NCBI RefSeq assembly: GCF_016097555.1
Contig: NC_054702.1
Location: 112,354,171 to 112,418,170 of the forward strand
Direction: 5' to 3'
DNA: 64,000 bases
Source of the DNA: Gigantopelta aegis
Taxonomy: Eukaryota; Mollusca; Gastropoda; Neomphalida; Peltospiridae
Part shown: piece after piece, positions 20,391 through 33,059 of the stretch
Position numbering within the stretch: the first letter of the stretch is position 1
Layout: each line of letters starts with the position of its first letter
Program-made: the position numbers and the translations under genes
The notes under the pieces: generated by a model
What the model saw: the letters and a program-made list of their open reading frames with translations, nothing else
Database searches by the model: none
Told to the model about the DNA's origin: nothing

Positions 20391-22205
20391 CTAGTCTAAG
20401 CATCCTGTCCAAGCCTGTTTTACTGCTGGTTTCAGCATATAGTTTTCAATATCAGTTTCACAAGGAGCGGTTTCCTTCCACTCTGAAAATAACTTGGTCT
20501 CCAACCTTTTAAGAGCTTTCTGGAAGCCAGGGTTCAAGCACACAGATGGTCTTCGTGAGATTACCAGACTGTAAGCTGACGATACCGACATCCGGAAATG
20601 ACGCATTAAATACTGAATTACGACAGCAGCAGCTCGCGAATTGCCATGGTAACTGTAAACAAGAACGGATTTCCCCGACAATCTAGCCCCTTCGATAAAT
20701 TTGTTTATGTCTATAAAATGTTCCTCGATATTTTCCCATTCAATGTCTTCAATGTTGATGTTAAGCCTGGACCGGAAGTGGTTGTGTTTTCTGCACACGC
20801 ATGGGTAACAGACCCTGCGTTGTTGCGGGGACTCGAACGCGACACTCGAGATGTCAATCAACGAATCGACGCCAAGTTTGCACAGAAGGCGTTCATTACT
20901 CGCCGTAATGATGCTACTTAGGCTGAGGAAAGTTAAAACTTGGGAGAAGTCCTGTCTTTCTATGTGGCTGGCTCGTAGGAACCTTGGACTACAAGACTGT
21001 GTTTTGCCCAATACCTTCTTTTCACTGACATCTTGGCCAATATCGAGGAGGGTGGGGGTGGATTCGGCAACGTGTAACATGTCTGATTTCTTTATATCAA
21101 GCTTTATCCAACTACTATTTTCTTTGCTTTCTTCTTTTTCCCGTTTCTTGTCTAAAACAAACACATTTGACCCTTGTGAACCACATTCTTCTTTTGTGGT
21201 CGCCATTACAGTGTGATCGTAGATGTATTTATTATCGGAGGAATCTAAGCCCATCTTACCTTGGTGGTTTACAAGCGAGGTTTGGTCAGTTTTGCCGGAC
21301 GATGAACGACTGGAGTCGCCTACCTCAGTGTCCATTTTCAGAAAGTCAAGTGCATCTGGAATGCACCTGTCGGTCGAACTCGCCGTGCAACTATCATGAA
21401 GACTAATAGTCTTAGTCGCTAATGTTGGTGTTTGATTATCAGTATCCTCGTTTGCGTGTGGACTTTGAAAAACTGTTAAAACACAGTCATTAGAGTTCGA
21501 TTTTGTCGTTAATTTCTGAAAATGTCCAGAACGTTTTGTCACAAATGTTGCAAGGCGATCAACACTAATTCGTTTGTAAAATGGTTTCTTAGCAGGTTTG
21601 GTTTTTATGTTAGCATCTGCTTCGACTCTTCCCGTGATCTGAGATGACATACTAGTCACATCAACAGTGTGGGAATATATGTCAGAAGCCAGTGGTAGAT
21701 ATCGTTTCTTACTGATGACTGTTGCTTCTTCAGGATGGGCAACTAGAAAAGAAAGACATCAGTTGAAATACAGAAAAACTGTCTATTAAGAGCACCATGT
21801 AAAACAACTACATCTGTCTGTCTTTAAGGGGTACTTGGAACATATATCTTCTTCACGCACGTGCACCTGCTCATAAACGCCACGTTTGGTGTGTTAGATA
21901 GCATGTTCAGACAAGTTTGACTATATCGTTATATTGTTTTTCATGTACATATACCTACCAACACGTCGAGAGAGGTCGAGAGAGGTCAAGAGAGATAGAG
22001 AGAGCGAGAGAGAGATTTGTCAGCTCCTATTCTATATAGCTGAAAGGTGGTGCTTTCAAAAGCGTTCAGATCTCGCGATGAAAGGCCAAACTAAAAGGCG
22101 TTGCTTTCGAGCGTAGACACTCGGATGCCATTCACGATATGATGCATCGCTGACTAAAATTATGTTTGATCCAATACCCTATTTTGATCGTGTACATACC
22201 TTTCC

Positions 22206-22245
<40 letters not shown>

Positions 22246-25200
22246 GTAATCGACTATGCAAGTTTGGGTTTTCTAAGTTAGTCTTGGAGTGGCAGTCTTC
22301 CCTCCCTCAGGCGATGTTACTGATGTCATAAGGGAGTGGTATATATTACCTGATTCTAGAACGTTGTTACGCTGCTCTTGTTCAACAAAGCTGATATTTG
22401 ATTGACTGGACCACTGTCTAACACTGTGACGGTTTTGAATGATTTCATCAGATGATACTACATTCCAGTTTTTGTTTCCCACCACCGCAGTGCGTGGTTC
22501 TTGCGAGCAGTTGCTATACTTGATTTCATTAGTATGTACGTGTTTGTATGACAAATTTCCAATTCTTTCTTTCCTCGACCGTTGAAGTTTTTTCTTCACC
22601 ACTTCTTTGCTGGAACACATATTTTCAATATTGGTACGAGGCTCAAATATAGATTTCTTACTGATTGAGTCTCTCGCCAATGACTGCGATTCGTGACTGC
22701 TAACTGCACCACAACAATCGCCGCTACTGTCTCCGCCACAACCACCACTGGCGCCACCACAAGGCACCATATCAGACGGATACTTACAAGAGTCTGACAC
22801 AGTTTCCATATCATTTATAGAATGGAAACTGGTTCTATCAACTGATTCGTTTGGTTGTATTTTATATTTTAAAGACGAGTCTTCTTTAGCCGAAGACCCT
22901 AACGTACTATCTGAACTATCATCCGACGATCTTCGACGATTCCTTACATTTAATTTTAAAACCAAGGCTCGAAACCGCCCTGCCTGTTTACCAATGTATC
23001 GCCCGAAAGCACGCCCTGTATGTTTCCGTTCTGTTGTAACTGATGCTGGGAGATGTTCGCCGACATCCGTGACATCATTACATTCGTGTGACATCCCAGC
23101 CTCAGACGGATGAACATCGTTGTTGTCAATATTTATTAGTATGGTATCATGGCTTCCTTGGCTTTTGTGATGTCCATCACTGTATATAGCATCACAGTCG
23201 TGTATGACACCTCTTACAAGATCCTTAGAACCACCAGGACGGTTGACCAGATCCTTAGAACCACCATTACTGTTGCCTGTACAAGTAGTGTTTGTACTAA
23301 GTGATTGACACTCCAGTCCACTTGACGCTGAAATAAGCCATCAGTGAAGTACATTAATGAATACGTGCGACTTAAGTTGGTTACACGTCTACACAGTATA
23401 TTCAATATACTCATATACTAAAGTATTCAATTTAACTTATTTTAAAAACATGCTATTTTTTTACAACCTAAGATACAAAACCAAGAACTATTTTGGCCAC
23501 TAGAGAAAACCTATTTTATGGTAGTGTTTTTAACTAACTTTATTGTCTTCGGTGGCTTAACCAGAACAATTATATGGGAGTGTGGTGTATGTTTTCACGG
23601 AAACTGGAACTCCTTTTGTTCTGAGTGCATACTTTCATAGCCTTTGTTTAAATATTCCCTGATCACGGTATATATGTGCAAAATTTCATGCTTTTACCCA
23701 AAAGTACACCATTGTTTTTTTGTTAACCGCCCCACTGGCTGTCTATTAACATGTTATTAATTCTGACATCTGTCAATATATTAGCCCAGTTTGAAGAATA
23801 CGCATTCCAAGATTACCTATCATAAGCGTACGGGAGGCTGGTGTTTGCCCAAATTAAACGAAATTGCCCGAATCTGGATAACAAAAGTTATTGATATTGA
23901 CATTACTACCAAACAGCTATATAGAAAGAAATGTTTTATTTAACGACGCACTCAACACATTTTATTTACGGTTATATGGCGTCAAACATATGGTTATGGA
24001 TCACACAGATTTTGAGAGGAAACCCGCTGTCGCCACTACATGGGCTACTCTTTCCGATTAGCAGCAAGGGATCTTTTATTTGCGCTTCCCACAGGTAGGA
24101 TAGCACAAACCATGGCCTTTGTTGAACCAGTTATGGATCGCTGGTCGGTGCAAGTGATGTACACCTACCCATTGAGCCTTGCGGAGCACTCACTCAAGGT
24201 TTGGAGTTGGTATCTGGATTAAACATCCCATGCCTCGACTGAGATCCGAACCCAGTACCTACCAGCCTGTAGACCGATGGCCTAACCACTACGCCACCGA
24301 GGCCGGTCAGCTACCAGTATATAGAGTTGCAAACGAATCATTCGTATTTTAACATGGATTACAACTAATATTGTGGGTAGAAATGAAAATACATGGTGAA
24401 AAGATTTCAGGCAAACTCATTTTGCCCGAATATCTATTGTTTTGGCCGAATTTGAGGGGATCCAAAAGAACCAAAATTATTAATAAACAAAGAAATGTAT
24501 ATGATATATTTTGTGACAATATTTATCGATAGACAATTATGATTAGTTAATCGGTTTTATTAAACGCTAGCTTTTATATATTCAACAAGTATAAATACAT
24601 TATCGATTTCCAGGCTGGTGAGATGAAATGGCAACAATAAAGGAAGTATATGTTAATAACTAGAAGCATGTGTGCGTGCGTGGTTATAACACTATATGAT
24701 ACGCATGATAAGAATAATACGATGTTGGTCTATAAACGTTATACTAAATATTTAAACAACTTTCTAAGAAACAAAGGTTTGCTAAAAATACATTTTAAAT
24801 ATTTTACGTCGCATATTAAATACAAACATTTGTTTTGTGTTACTTATTGCAGGATTAATAAAAGCATGTATCGTCTGTCGTACATCGAACACTAATCTAA
24901 ACCGAGCTGATTATGTAAGAGATTGGAACTGGGGTAACGATCGAAAGACATAAGATGTCTTATGGTACTGGAGTAATGACCGAGAGACATAAGATCTCTT
25001 ATAGTACGCCATTGCCAGTATCTCCTTAGTCCTACGCACCATTTTCTTTAAAACATCATACCTGGATATGTTATAAAGTAACTGGGGTTCCAATCTCTTA
25101 TATATACTAATTCACTGTAATACAAGATACTGATACAAATCCTCATCTTACTTCGACAAACCAGAGATACATGGGTCAACTAATAACCACAATACCAGCG

Positions 25201-26220
25201 AGTAGTAATTTGGCATACAATGCTAATGAAAAAATCTTGCATTTGACGTCATCAGTGTCAATGAACAGAACATGGTGCGAAGAGGAAGACTTTATAATTT
25301 AATATACTGAGAGGCATAAATAATGGAATTGGTATTTCACTGAATATTTTCTTATACAAATGTCATGCCATATACATTAATCATGTGGAAAATTAAATTA
25401 TGTAGCAACTGTATTGAAAGAGGATATTGTTCAAATCGGAAAAAACAAATGGAATAAAACATGTCATTTTTATAATAAAATATTCAAAGAAATATACATT
25501 GAATTATTTATTCCTCTCAGTATGATATGATGCGGGAAACTAATTTCATACTAAACAGTATTACATACTCGACCATGTGTATTTATTTCAATTACCTGAA
25601 TGTCTGTGGTCATGGGTGTAGCCACTAGCTTTAATGAGACCACGTGCCATTTGGCGACTACCATGAACTCCTCCAACAGATGGCATCAGGGCACGAGATG
25701 CATGATGGGAATGTTCTTTGGAACCCGAAGAGTCCCTGCTCTCTGGGTTGGCAGACAGCCGACCATATTCTCCCGGCAACGCTCCTGGTTCTAATCGTGT
25801 TTGATTTCTACCCGATGGCAATGGTGTGCACCTTATTCGTTCCCTCGTCATTCTTCCCGATTCGCTTGGTTGACAATCCGGAGTAGACGACTGAAGTGAA
25901 AGCCTTCTCACCCTCTCACGTTTCATAAGTAATCGCAACACCGCCTCATTTTGAGCACAAACTGCACGTGCTTTATCCTCGTGAATTTTAGCCTCTTGGA
26001 CAGCTTGTTGATGATTGGACCGAGGTTCACATGTTGTCGACGTCACGTGTTCCTCAGAAACACCAGGTGATTGACCAGGAATGTTTGATATGGACCCGTA
26101 CTGTCTTTGTCTGTTCATACGAGTTACTAATTTCCGAAAGCGGCTCGCTCCATTTCCCACAAAATTACTAAACGCCTCCCCGATACTGCGCTGTTGAGTA
26201 AAACGACGACGTCGCTCCAT
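20391..26220 (-). CDS. Large STYX-like pseudophosphatase with triplicated N-terminal motif (three exons)
   Basis: Exons on the minus strand are 26220-25596, 23327-22350 and 21742-20391. Both introns are phase 1 and both donors read CAG|GTAAT, and the joined frame gives about 984 residues. The ATG at 26220-26218 has a good context (ACCAACATGG). The C-terminus is a dual-specificity-phosphatase fold: a strand with Asp (NINIED), the loop VLVYSYHGNSRAAA, and the later ARRPS/NPGF-type segment (RRPSVCLNPGF). The HCxxGxxR motif reads YSYHGNSR, so the Cys is Ser and the His is Tyr while Gly and Arg stay. That is the pattern of pseudophosphatases such as STYX and MK-STYX, which bind phosphoproteins without hydrolysis. 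Each exon also holds one 12-residue motif (FVGNGASRFRKL, YIGKQAGRFRAL, FVTKRSGHFQKL). The rest is Ser-rich, probably disordered. No orthologue can be named; an unseen extra 1-1 phase exon is possible. Confidence 0.8.
22213..22240. repeat. (AT)n microsatellite in intron
   Basis: A TA run in the second intron of the pseudophosphatase gene, shortly after the donor of exon 23327-22350. Confidence 0.95.
23825..24475. repeat. Dispersed repeat interrupted by a SINE
   Basis: Outside the SINE, the sequence from AAATTGCCCGAATCTGGAT to TTTGGCCGAATTTG matches the reverse complement of 38590-38825, which has no SINE at that site. It lies in the first intron of the pseudophosphatase gene. Confidence 0.8.
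23927..24306 (-). mobile_element. tRNA-derived SINE, family 1, full length
   Basis: The tail appears as GAAAGAAATG on the left and the tRNA-like head as CACCGAGGCCGG on the right. Near-identical CAGCTATATA and CAGCTACCAGTATATA flank it and probably represent an imperfect target-site duplication. It is inserted in a dispersed repeat whose empty counterpart is at 38590-38825. It is in the same orientation as the host gene, inside its first intron. Confidence 0.92.
24476..24916. other. Intron sequence, nothing recognised
   Basis: AT-rich part of the first intron of the pseudophosphatase gene. No element found. Confidence 0.5.
24914..25101. repeat. ~185-bp element with short terminal inverted repeats
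   Basis: The ends TAAGAGATTGGAAC and GTTCCAATCTCTTA are inverted. Inside are repeated AAGACATAAGATGTCTTA-like palindromes. This looks like a MITE. The family is unknown and it is intronic. Confidence 0.6.
25102..25590. other. Intron sequence, nothing recognised
   Basis: AT-rich, ending at the splice donor of exon 26220-25596. No element found. Confidence 0.5.
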
Positions 26221-26300
26221 GTTGGTCGTTACGACGTCACCAGAAGTCACATGACTGCCGCAGCCTGGCCTTAATCTATTGCGTGATTGGTCGTAACTAG
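26221..26300 (-). promoter_or_regulatory. Possible promoter/5' UTR of the pseudophosphatase gene
   Basis: Read on the minus strand, just upstream of the ATG: GGTGACGTCGT (near-consensus CRE), GTCATGTGAC (E-box-like) and GACCAATCACG (CCAAT box). The spacing is promoter-like, but no transcription start can be fixed from sequence alone. Motif calls are visual. Confidence 0.35.
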
Positions 26301-26522
26301 CGAGCCGAGTTAAGCATGCTCCAAGTGAATGTTGGTTATGTTAATTATTCAGATTGCTTCTAAACGTCGTGCACATTTCTTTTTCTTTTTCTTCAAATAT
26401 ATCAACCTAAAACAATATAAAAGGACACATTATATCTTTTTTAATATATATATTTCAACTAATCAAAACTAACGCTATACCGAAGCCTTAATATGTATCA
26501 GCTATTTAAAACAATATGAATC

Positions 26523-26745
26523 TGCATTATATCCTTGCTATTTATTAGCCAAAATGATATAACGCCACATTATATCCTTGCTATGTATTAGCCAAAATGA
26601 TATGACGCCACATTATATCCTTTATATGTATCACCTAAAATGATATGACGCCACATTATATCCTTGATATATATCACCTAAAATGATATGACGCCACATT
26701 ATATCCTTGATATATATCACCTAAAATGATATACCGCTACAATGT
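26523..26745. repeat. 43-bp tandem repeat
   Basis: About five units of ACATTATATCCTTGATATAT followed by ATCACCTAAAATGATATGACGCC; degenerate copies extend left to about 26410. It lies upstream of the pseudophosphatase gene. Confidence 0.9.
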
Positions 26746-27557
26746 ATATTTTATAAAATGAACTTTAAAACGATATGAGGCTAGATTGTATAGTATATAT
26801 CAGGTAGCCAAACTGGAACAAGGCAATGGTAAATTATATCATTCATGTGTGTAATGTAGTTAACCTAAAACGAAATGCCAACATAGTATACCCTTCATAC
26901 GTATCAGCTTACTAAAATCCAAGACATTATTCCACACCGGTAGATAACTAATTACAATACACTGAGAATAAACTGAACGTTTTACAACTAGAGAGCATGC
27001 TACAGATTAAAGGCATACTGTCACAGAATTAAGGACCTTATTTCTCTAAAAATGGATAATAAATAAAAATAACATTAATTGTTGGAAATCAAATCTAGCT
27101 ATAGCACCGCCTTACCTGAACCATGATGGAGTGAAATCCATGTCATCCCTCTCGGCAATTTTAGTTTTTGAATTATGGACCATTGCCATAATTCAATTAT
27201 TTTTACAAAATGTCATTAATAAATGGAGTATGGTGGTTATATAGATGGTTGAATAAAGTATATTTAGGGACAAATCAAATTATATTTGTTCAGTTAATAC
27301 TTTGTTAGACCATTAAATAGGTCAGTGGTCTGTGACAATATACCTTTAAATACATTATTAATATATTCTACTTCTGTTGATTGGTAAATTTATATATCTC
27401 ACTGACTTTTATAAATATTGCACAACAGCATTAAAACTATTGTTGCAGTGAGCAAATATTAAACATATTGCTCTGCTTATATATATTTAGAATAACCTGT
27501 AAAATGAAGCATAAAGTTGAATAGTCTTGCTCAAAACATACCACCTGAGCATTTCGC

Positions 27558-27599
<42 letters not shown>

Positions 27600-27667
27600 A
27601 TGTGTATGTACATATGTGTGTTTGTACATGCGCATGTGTGTACGTACATTAGTGTGTATATGTGTGC

Positions 27668-27698
<31 letters not shown>

Positions 27699-28040
27699 AA
27701 GGAGGCTATACAAAAGTCCTTTAACAATGATTGAAATATGTGCCTCATCCACAGAAGGTACACATGACAAAACGCCAACAGAACTAGTAATATATTTAAG
27801 CTGCACTTTGAAAGTGTACTAGAAACGACACTGAAAACATTTAACACTTGTTTGTGTCATTTAATGACAGTCTAACCGAGCACATTGGGTTTGCTTCTGT
27901 CAAAAGTCATAATGCCAACTTGACAGAGGTAGATCAGACACGAACTATTTCTGTTTGTGAAGTTTCATAAAAGACAAAATGGATGAGAAATGAAGTAACT
28001 AGAGTGGTGATGTATTTTTATTTTAGTAACAGTGACCTTT
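26746..28040. other. Intergenic with a (TG)n/(CG)n microsatellite
   Basis: A TG-rich microsatellite at about 27561-27698 includes a (CG)n block that could adopt Z-DNA. Otherwise AT-rich with no recognised gene. Confidence 0.7.

Positions 28041-28042
<2 letters not shown>

Positions 28043-28122
<80 letters not shown>
28043..28122. repeat. (GA)n microsatellite
   Basis: A pure GA run followed by poly-G and GGGA repeats. Confidence 0.97.
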
Positions 28123-28129
<7 letters not shown>

Positions 28130-28184
28130 ACGGAGGGAGGGAGGAAGGAAGAAAAAGAAAAACAAGAATATATCATAACCCTAT

Positions 28185-28312
28185 TCCTATATGTGAAATT
28201 TTATGAAAGTCAGATCACACATAAATGAAGTCGCTATAGAGCGGTGACGTCGTCTATGTCAGGTCACAAATGAAGTCGCTATAGAGCGGTGACGTCGTGT
28301 GTGTCACGTACG
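28185..28312. repeat. Tandem duplication with GAAGTCGCTATAGAGCGGTG
   Basis: Two close copies of GAAGTCGCTATAGAGCGGTG plus ACGTCGT at about 28226 and 28271. A more diverged copy lies near 27990, so an older ~240-bp duplication also spans the GA run. Confidence 0.75.
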
Positions 28313-28930
28313 TACGGGCAAGTCCCTATCGTCACGAATGGACAACAACTCAAAACCATCCTCTTTGACGACGCAGGTGTTGGCTGTACCTCACTTCTGC
28401 TAATGAGTGCCGACTTCATAGGTACAGGTGTTAATCGATAGTTAATTGGAAAAAAACACACAATGTGTTTGTGTTTCCCGTGTCGACTAATGATCAATTT
28501 TACTTCGTTTCTATTTTAGCAACAGGGATATTCTCTAAATACCAAATATGATCATATATATTGTGAATCAAAGCAAGTTCACCTATACGTGGTCAGGTGT
28601 ATTTATAACTAGCAACTTTAAACATAGAATTACATTGATTAATACATCATAGAATGCCATCCGAAACAGAAAAATTATTAACATACCCAGAGGTAAAATA
28701 ATCTATAGTAGGCTATTTGTAACAAGGACGAGGTACAGTAGCGATGAATTCCTCTTCTTGTTTAAAGCTTATCACATTATCAGAATGCGTTATTTATTAC
28801 TATTTAAATTTGAACACTCACAAGAAAACAACCAAAAAATCCCACACAAACAAAACAAAACAAAAACAAAAACAAAAACAAAAGCAAAAGCAAAAGCAAA
28901 GCTAAGCAAATCAGTGCAAAGAAAAGCATA
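28313..28930. other. Intergenic, no gene seen
   Basis: Contains an A-rich (CAAAA)n/(AGCAAA)n tract at about 28845-28905 just before the 24-bp satellite. Confidence 0.6.
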
Positions 28931-30505
28931 TCAATTGTGTACCCTAAAGACCAATCAGTTTTATTCACTTCACACATATTAGTTTTGTTCACTTCAGACA
29001 TATCAGTTTTGTACACTAAAGACCAATCAGTTTTATTCATTTCACACATATCAGTTTTGTACACTGAAGACCAATCAATTTTGCAAACTACAGCCATATC
29101 CGTTTGTACACTACATACATATCCGTTGTGTACACTAGAGACATATCAGTTTTGTGAACTACAGACATATCAGTGATGTACACCACAGGCATATGAGCTG
29201 TGTACACCACAGACATATCAGTTGTGTACACCACAGACATATCAGTTGTGTACACCACATACATATCAGTTGTGTACACCACAGACATGTGAGCTGTGTA
29301 CACCACAGCCATATCAGTTGTGGACACCACAGACATATCAGTTGTGTACACCACATACATATCAGTTGTGTACACCACAGACATATCAGTTGTGTACACC
29401 ACAGACATCAGTTGTGGACACCACAGACATATCAGTTGTGTACACCACAGACATATCAGTTGTGTACACCACAGACATATCAGTTGTGTACACCACAGAC
29501 ATATCAGTTGTGTACACCACATACATCAGTTGTGGACACCACAGACATATCAGTTGTGTACACCACAGACATATCAGTTGTGTACACCACAGACATATCA
29601 GTTGTGTACACCACAGACATCAGTTGTGGACACCACAGACATCAGTTGTGTACACCATAGACATATCAGTTGTGGACACCACATACATCAGTTGTGGACA
29701 CCACAGACATCAGTTGTGGACACAAACAGACATACCAGTTGTGTACACCACAAACATACCAGTTGTGTACAGCACAGCCATATCAGTTGTGGACACCACA
29801 GACATATCAGTTGTGTACACCACAGACATATCAGTTGTGTACACCACAGACATATCAGTTGTGGACACCACAGACATATCATTTGTGTACACCACAGACA
29901 TATCAGTTGTGGACACCACAGACATGAGCTGTGGACACCACAGACATATCAGTTGGGTACACCACAGACATATGAGCTGTGTACACCACACACACATATA
30001 TATATCAGTTGTGTACACCACAGACATATGAGCTGTGTACATCACAGACATATCAGTTGTGGACACCACATACATCAGTTGTGGACACCACAGACATCCG
30101 TTGTGGACACAAACAGACATACCAGTTGTGTACACCACAAACATACCAGTTGTGTACAGCACAGCCATATCAGTTGTGGACACCAGACATATCAGTTGTG
30201 TACACCACAGACATATCAGTTGTGTACACCACAGACATATCAGTTGTGGACACCACAGACATATGAGCTGTGGACACCACAGACATATCAGTTGGGTACA
30301 CCACAGACATGAGCTGTGTACACCACACATATATATATATCAGTTGTGTACACCACAGACATATGAGCTGTGTACATCACAGACATATCAGTTGTGTACA
30401 CCACAGACATATGAGCTGTGTACACCACAGACATATCAGTTGTGTACACCACAGAAATATCAGTTGTGTACACCACAGAAATATCAGTTGTGTACAGAAC
30501 AAAAA
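28930..30505. repeat. 24-bp satellite (ACATATCAGTTGTGTACACC+ACAG)
   Basis: About 65 units, with 21-bp variants. The left edge is more diverged. A block of about 385 bp is repeated: the run with GGACACAAACAGACATACC occurs at about 29697 and again near 30090. Unit lengths that are multiples of three and stop-poor give several long overlapping ORFs on both strands. The peptides are simple repeats with no gene-like features. Confidence 0.95.
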
Positions 30506-30568
30506 GTGCGAGATGGTGTTGCATGGCTACTAGAAACATCAGTTTATGTCAAGACACATCTAATATAG

Positions 30569-31345
30569 TGAAACTTCGATAACTCGATCTTGAAGGGGGC
30601 AGTTCGAGTTTCAGGGAGTTCGAGTTTTCGAAATTAATATATAACAGTTCAAATTTGAAACTGCATTGCATCTGGTTGCAACATTGCAGCTGGTTTATTT
30701 CGCTTAATATTGTAAGAAGCATGCGCTTCACTGCCTATCTCTGAACTCTAAAAACTATGCATCCACAGTTGAAAGGCGAATTAATATATCAGTAAACTCA
30801 CCCCACGCCACCCCATCTCATCCCACGCTACCCCAGCTGTTGGCATCTTCGACGCCTGTCGTACATTCATTTTATGTATATTGTAAAAGTAAGTAAATAA
30901 AACAAAAAGGATCACCCAGATGAATTTGAAATATATGCTTGGGCATATAGGCTATATGTATTTATTGACAGTAAAAAAAAACGAAAAAAAAGAAGGCATT
31001 TACATACATATATAAATAACAAAAAGTAACGTTGACGTATTTTTCAGATGTCAAAACATGGCGGAACGTAACTAACAAATAAAACACTGAATGCCGAATA
31101 ACACTATAAGTATATTTGTTTTACACAAAATTATGTATGCTTCGCACCTCTACTTCTTTCTCCAATCTAGCCAACCACCCTCCATTTCTGGGCCCTACAC
31201 AAGATTGCTTGGATGACAAGAAAGCAGAGCTTTTTAAAACCGATCTGGCAAACCCCACATTACCGGGTCCTTCCCCAGATTTCTCGATCTGTGATGTATC
31301 AATTTTTAACATAACTAAATAATAATAATAATAATAATAATAGTA

Positions 31346-31381
<36 letters not shown>

Positions 31382-33050
31382 GATTTTTTATTTCAGATCA
31401 GAGATCCATAGAACATTACTTTTGCTCTGCCCATATTCGGGTGTTATGCAAATAAATTATTCTTATTCTATATAAACATCACATACAAAACTGATTACAT
31501 AATATACAGCAGCTTGTGCCAGCGATTTACACATACAGATTTGACGTACACAGTTGTACACCGCAGGTGGGCAAGTAGGTCATTTGAAGTTGTTTCGATT
31601 CTGCTCTTCAGCGAATATGCTGTTGAGCGAAGTAAAGCGCCAAAGCTTTTTAGTCGATGACTGACAAACATCTTGCTGGTACTGTATGGTCGTCGTTGTC
31701 CGATCATCCCATCGGTATGCATTATTATAACATATTTAGAGAATAACTAACGAGCTACGAGGAATTATGAATTATCTGTCCCGAGTGAATGAATGTTGTA
31801 AACCCGAGCCTTTGGCGATAATTCGTAGTTCGTAGCGAGTTGGTTAAACTCTTTATTACCCATTGTCAATTTTAACTGATTTTTATATTCCTCTGCAGTC
31901 TACAACAAAGCCATCAGCCATTACGTCATATAATCTTACGCGCATTACATGACGTAATGTAAGTGACGTTATAGCAAACGGCGTTCTTGTTACAGCCAAA
32001 TGTTTACAGTACAAAATAATACAACTGTATTTGCATTTGAAAATAATTATTTGTATATATTACTAAAGCCGCTGCTTATTAAACTATACCATTTCATGTT
32101 TACGAAACAAATGAGTCTATTTGTTTTTGTAAATCTTTGTAGATCGTATAACGTATGTGTAATCTGACTCATGAATGGAAACATTATATGAATGAAAGTG
32201 AAGTTCCGGCCATGCCAAGCAACCAACCAAACGTCGTGATTTTTAAGCCAGCCAATCAGTGGCTGTAGAAGCAATCTGCACACTGTGCAGAGATCGAACA
32301 AATATTACGCTGTATATTTGAGCCCATATGGGTAATAAATTAAGATCCTTCATGGTATCCTGTGTAAATTTCACCCATAATCCACCCGCGTACAAATTAC
32401 AACAATAACTCACAAATAATTGTGTTTTAACAGATTCTGAACATTTTGCAAATCGCCGCAACAACATGTTTGCACCATAAATGACTGGTAATTGATAAAC
32501 ATTAACTGATACATAAATAGAAAAGCTAAAGTTTGACACGATTCACGCCTTTGAAAGCAAAAACAAACAGCGCTAACAATTATTACAAATGCTCTGTGAA
32601 GTTAACCAGATTGTGTCTGTAATTAAGTATTACGTAGCGAGACTCTCCACCACGGACGAACACCGACTACCAAACATAGGATCATTTCGTTCCGCTTAGT
32701 CGACTATTATTCTGTAATTATCACCCTAATCCTCGACAGCCAAGACCACCCGAGACAGCCGCGCTTCGCTTGTTTGACATGATTGACAATACATTCGTCT
32801 TTAAACTACTATCGGCAAAGACAGTTTGATCAATCCACACGCGTCGAGTTTTAGAGGTACATACTCTATTAAATCTTTATGGCGGGACCAAAGAATTAGG
32901 TCGAGAGATCGAGGTTATCGAATTTTCGAAGTTTGATTTTTCGAAGGTCGTTATTACTAGTTTGTATAGCAACTTAGCCGGGACACGTAGTTTCAGATCG
33001 AGAGATCGAAGTTTTCGAGAGATCGAAGGTGGTGGAGTGATCGAAGTTTG
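30569..33050. mobile_element. pogo/Tigger-like DNA element, non-autonomous or decayed
   Basis: The left end GTGAAACTTCGATAACTCGA and the right end (read inverted) GTCAAACTTCGATCACTCC are inverted. Both interiors repeat TTCGAG/GATCGAAG motifs. Such ends are recalled from pogo/Tigger-type Tc1/mariner elements. No DDE transposase could be recognised between them. The interior holds an (AAT)n run (31318-31380) and a foldback element (31741-31851). Boundaries are approximate. Confidence 0.5.
31741..31851. repeat. Foldback element with CCCGAG cores
   Basis: Imperfect inverted arms: GAATAACTAACGAGCTACGA at the left and GTAGCGAGTTGGTTAAACTC at the right. CCCGAGTG (31780) and CCCGAG (31803) both read on the plus strand, as in the hairpin at 8948-9036. 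It is nested in the pogo-like element. Confidence 0.65.
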
Positions 33051-33059
33051 ACATCGTAG

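Noticed and set aside
26233-26250. Start of the pseudophosphatase at the in-frame GTG (26250)
   Set aside because: GTG is not a usual eukaryotic start. The ATG at 26220 has a good context, and no upstream in-frame ATG is seen.
28930-30505. Overlapping ORFs of 150-340 codons
   Set aside because: They are produced by the 24-bp unit in all frames. The peptides are simple repeats and the array is a satellite.
28930-30505. Regular short repeats resembling a CRISPR array
   Set aside because: There are no unique spacers; units are contiguous and variable, and the genome is eukaryotic.
30569-33050. Search for a transposase in the pogo-like element
   Set aside because: Open frames here are short and lack DDE or helix-turn-helix motifs, so no CDS is called.
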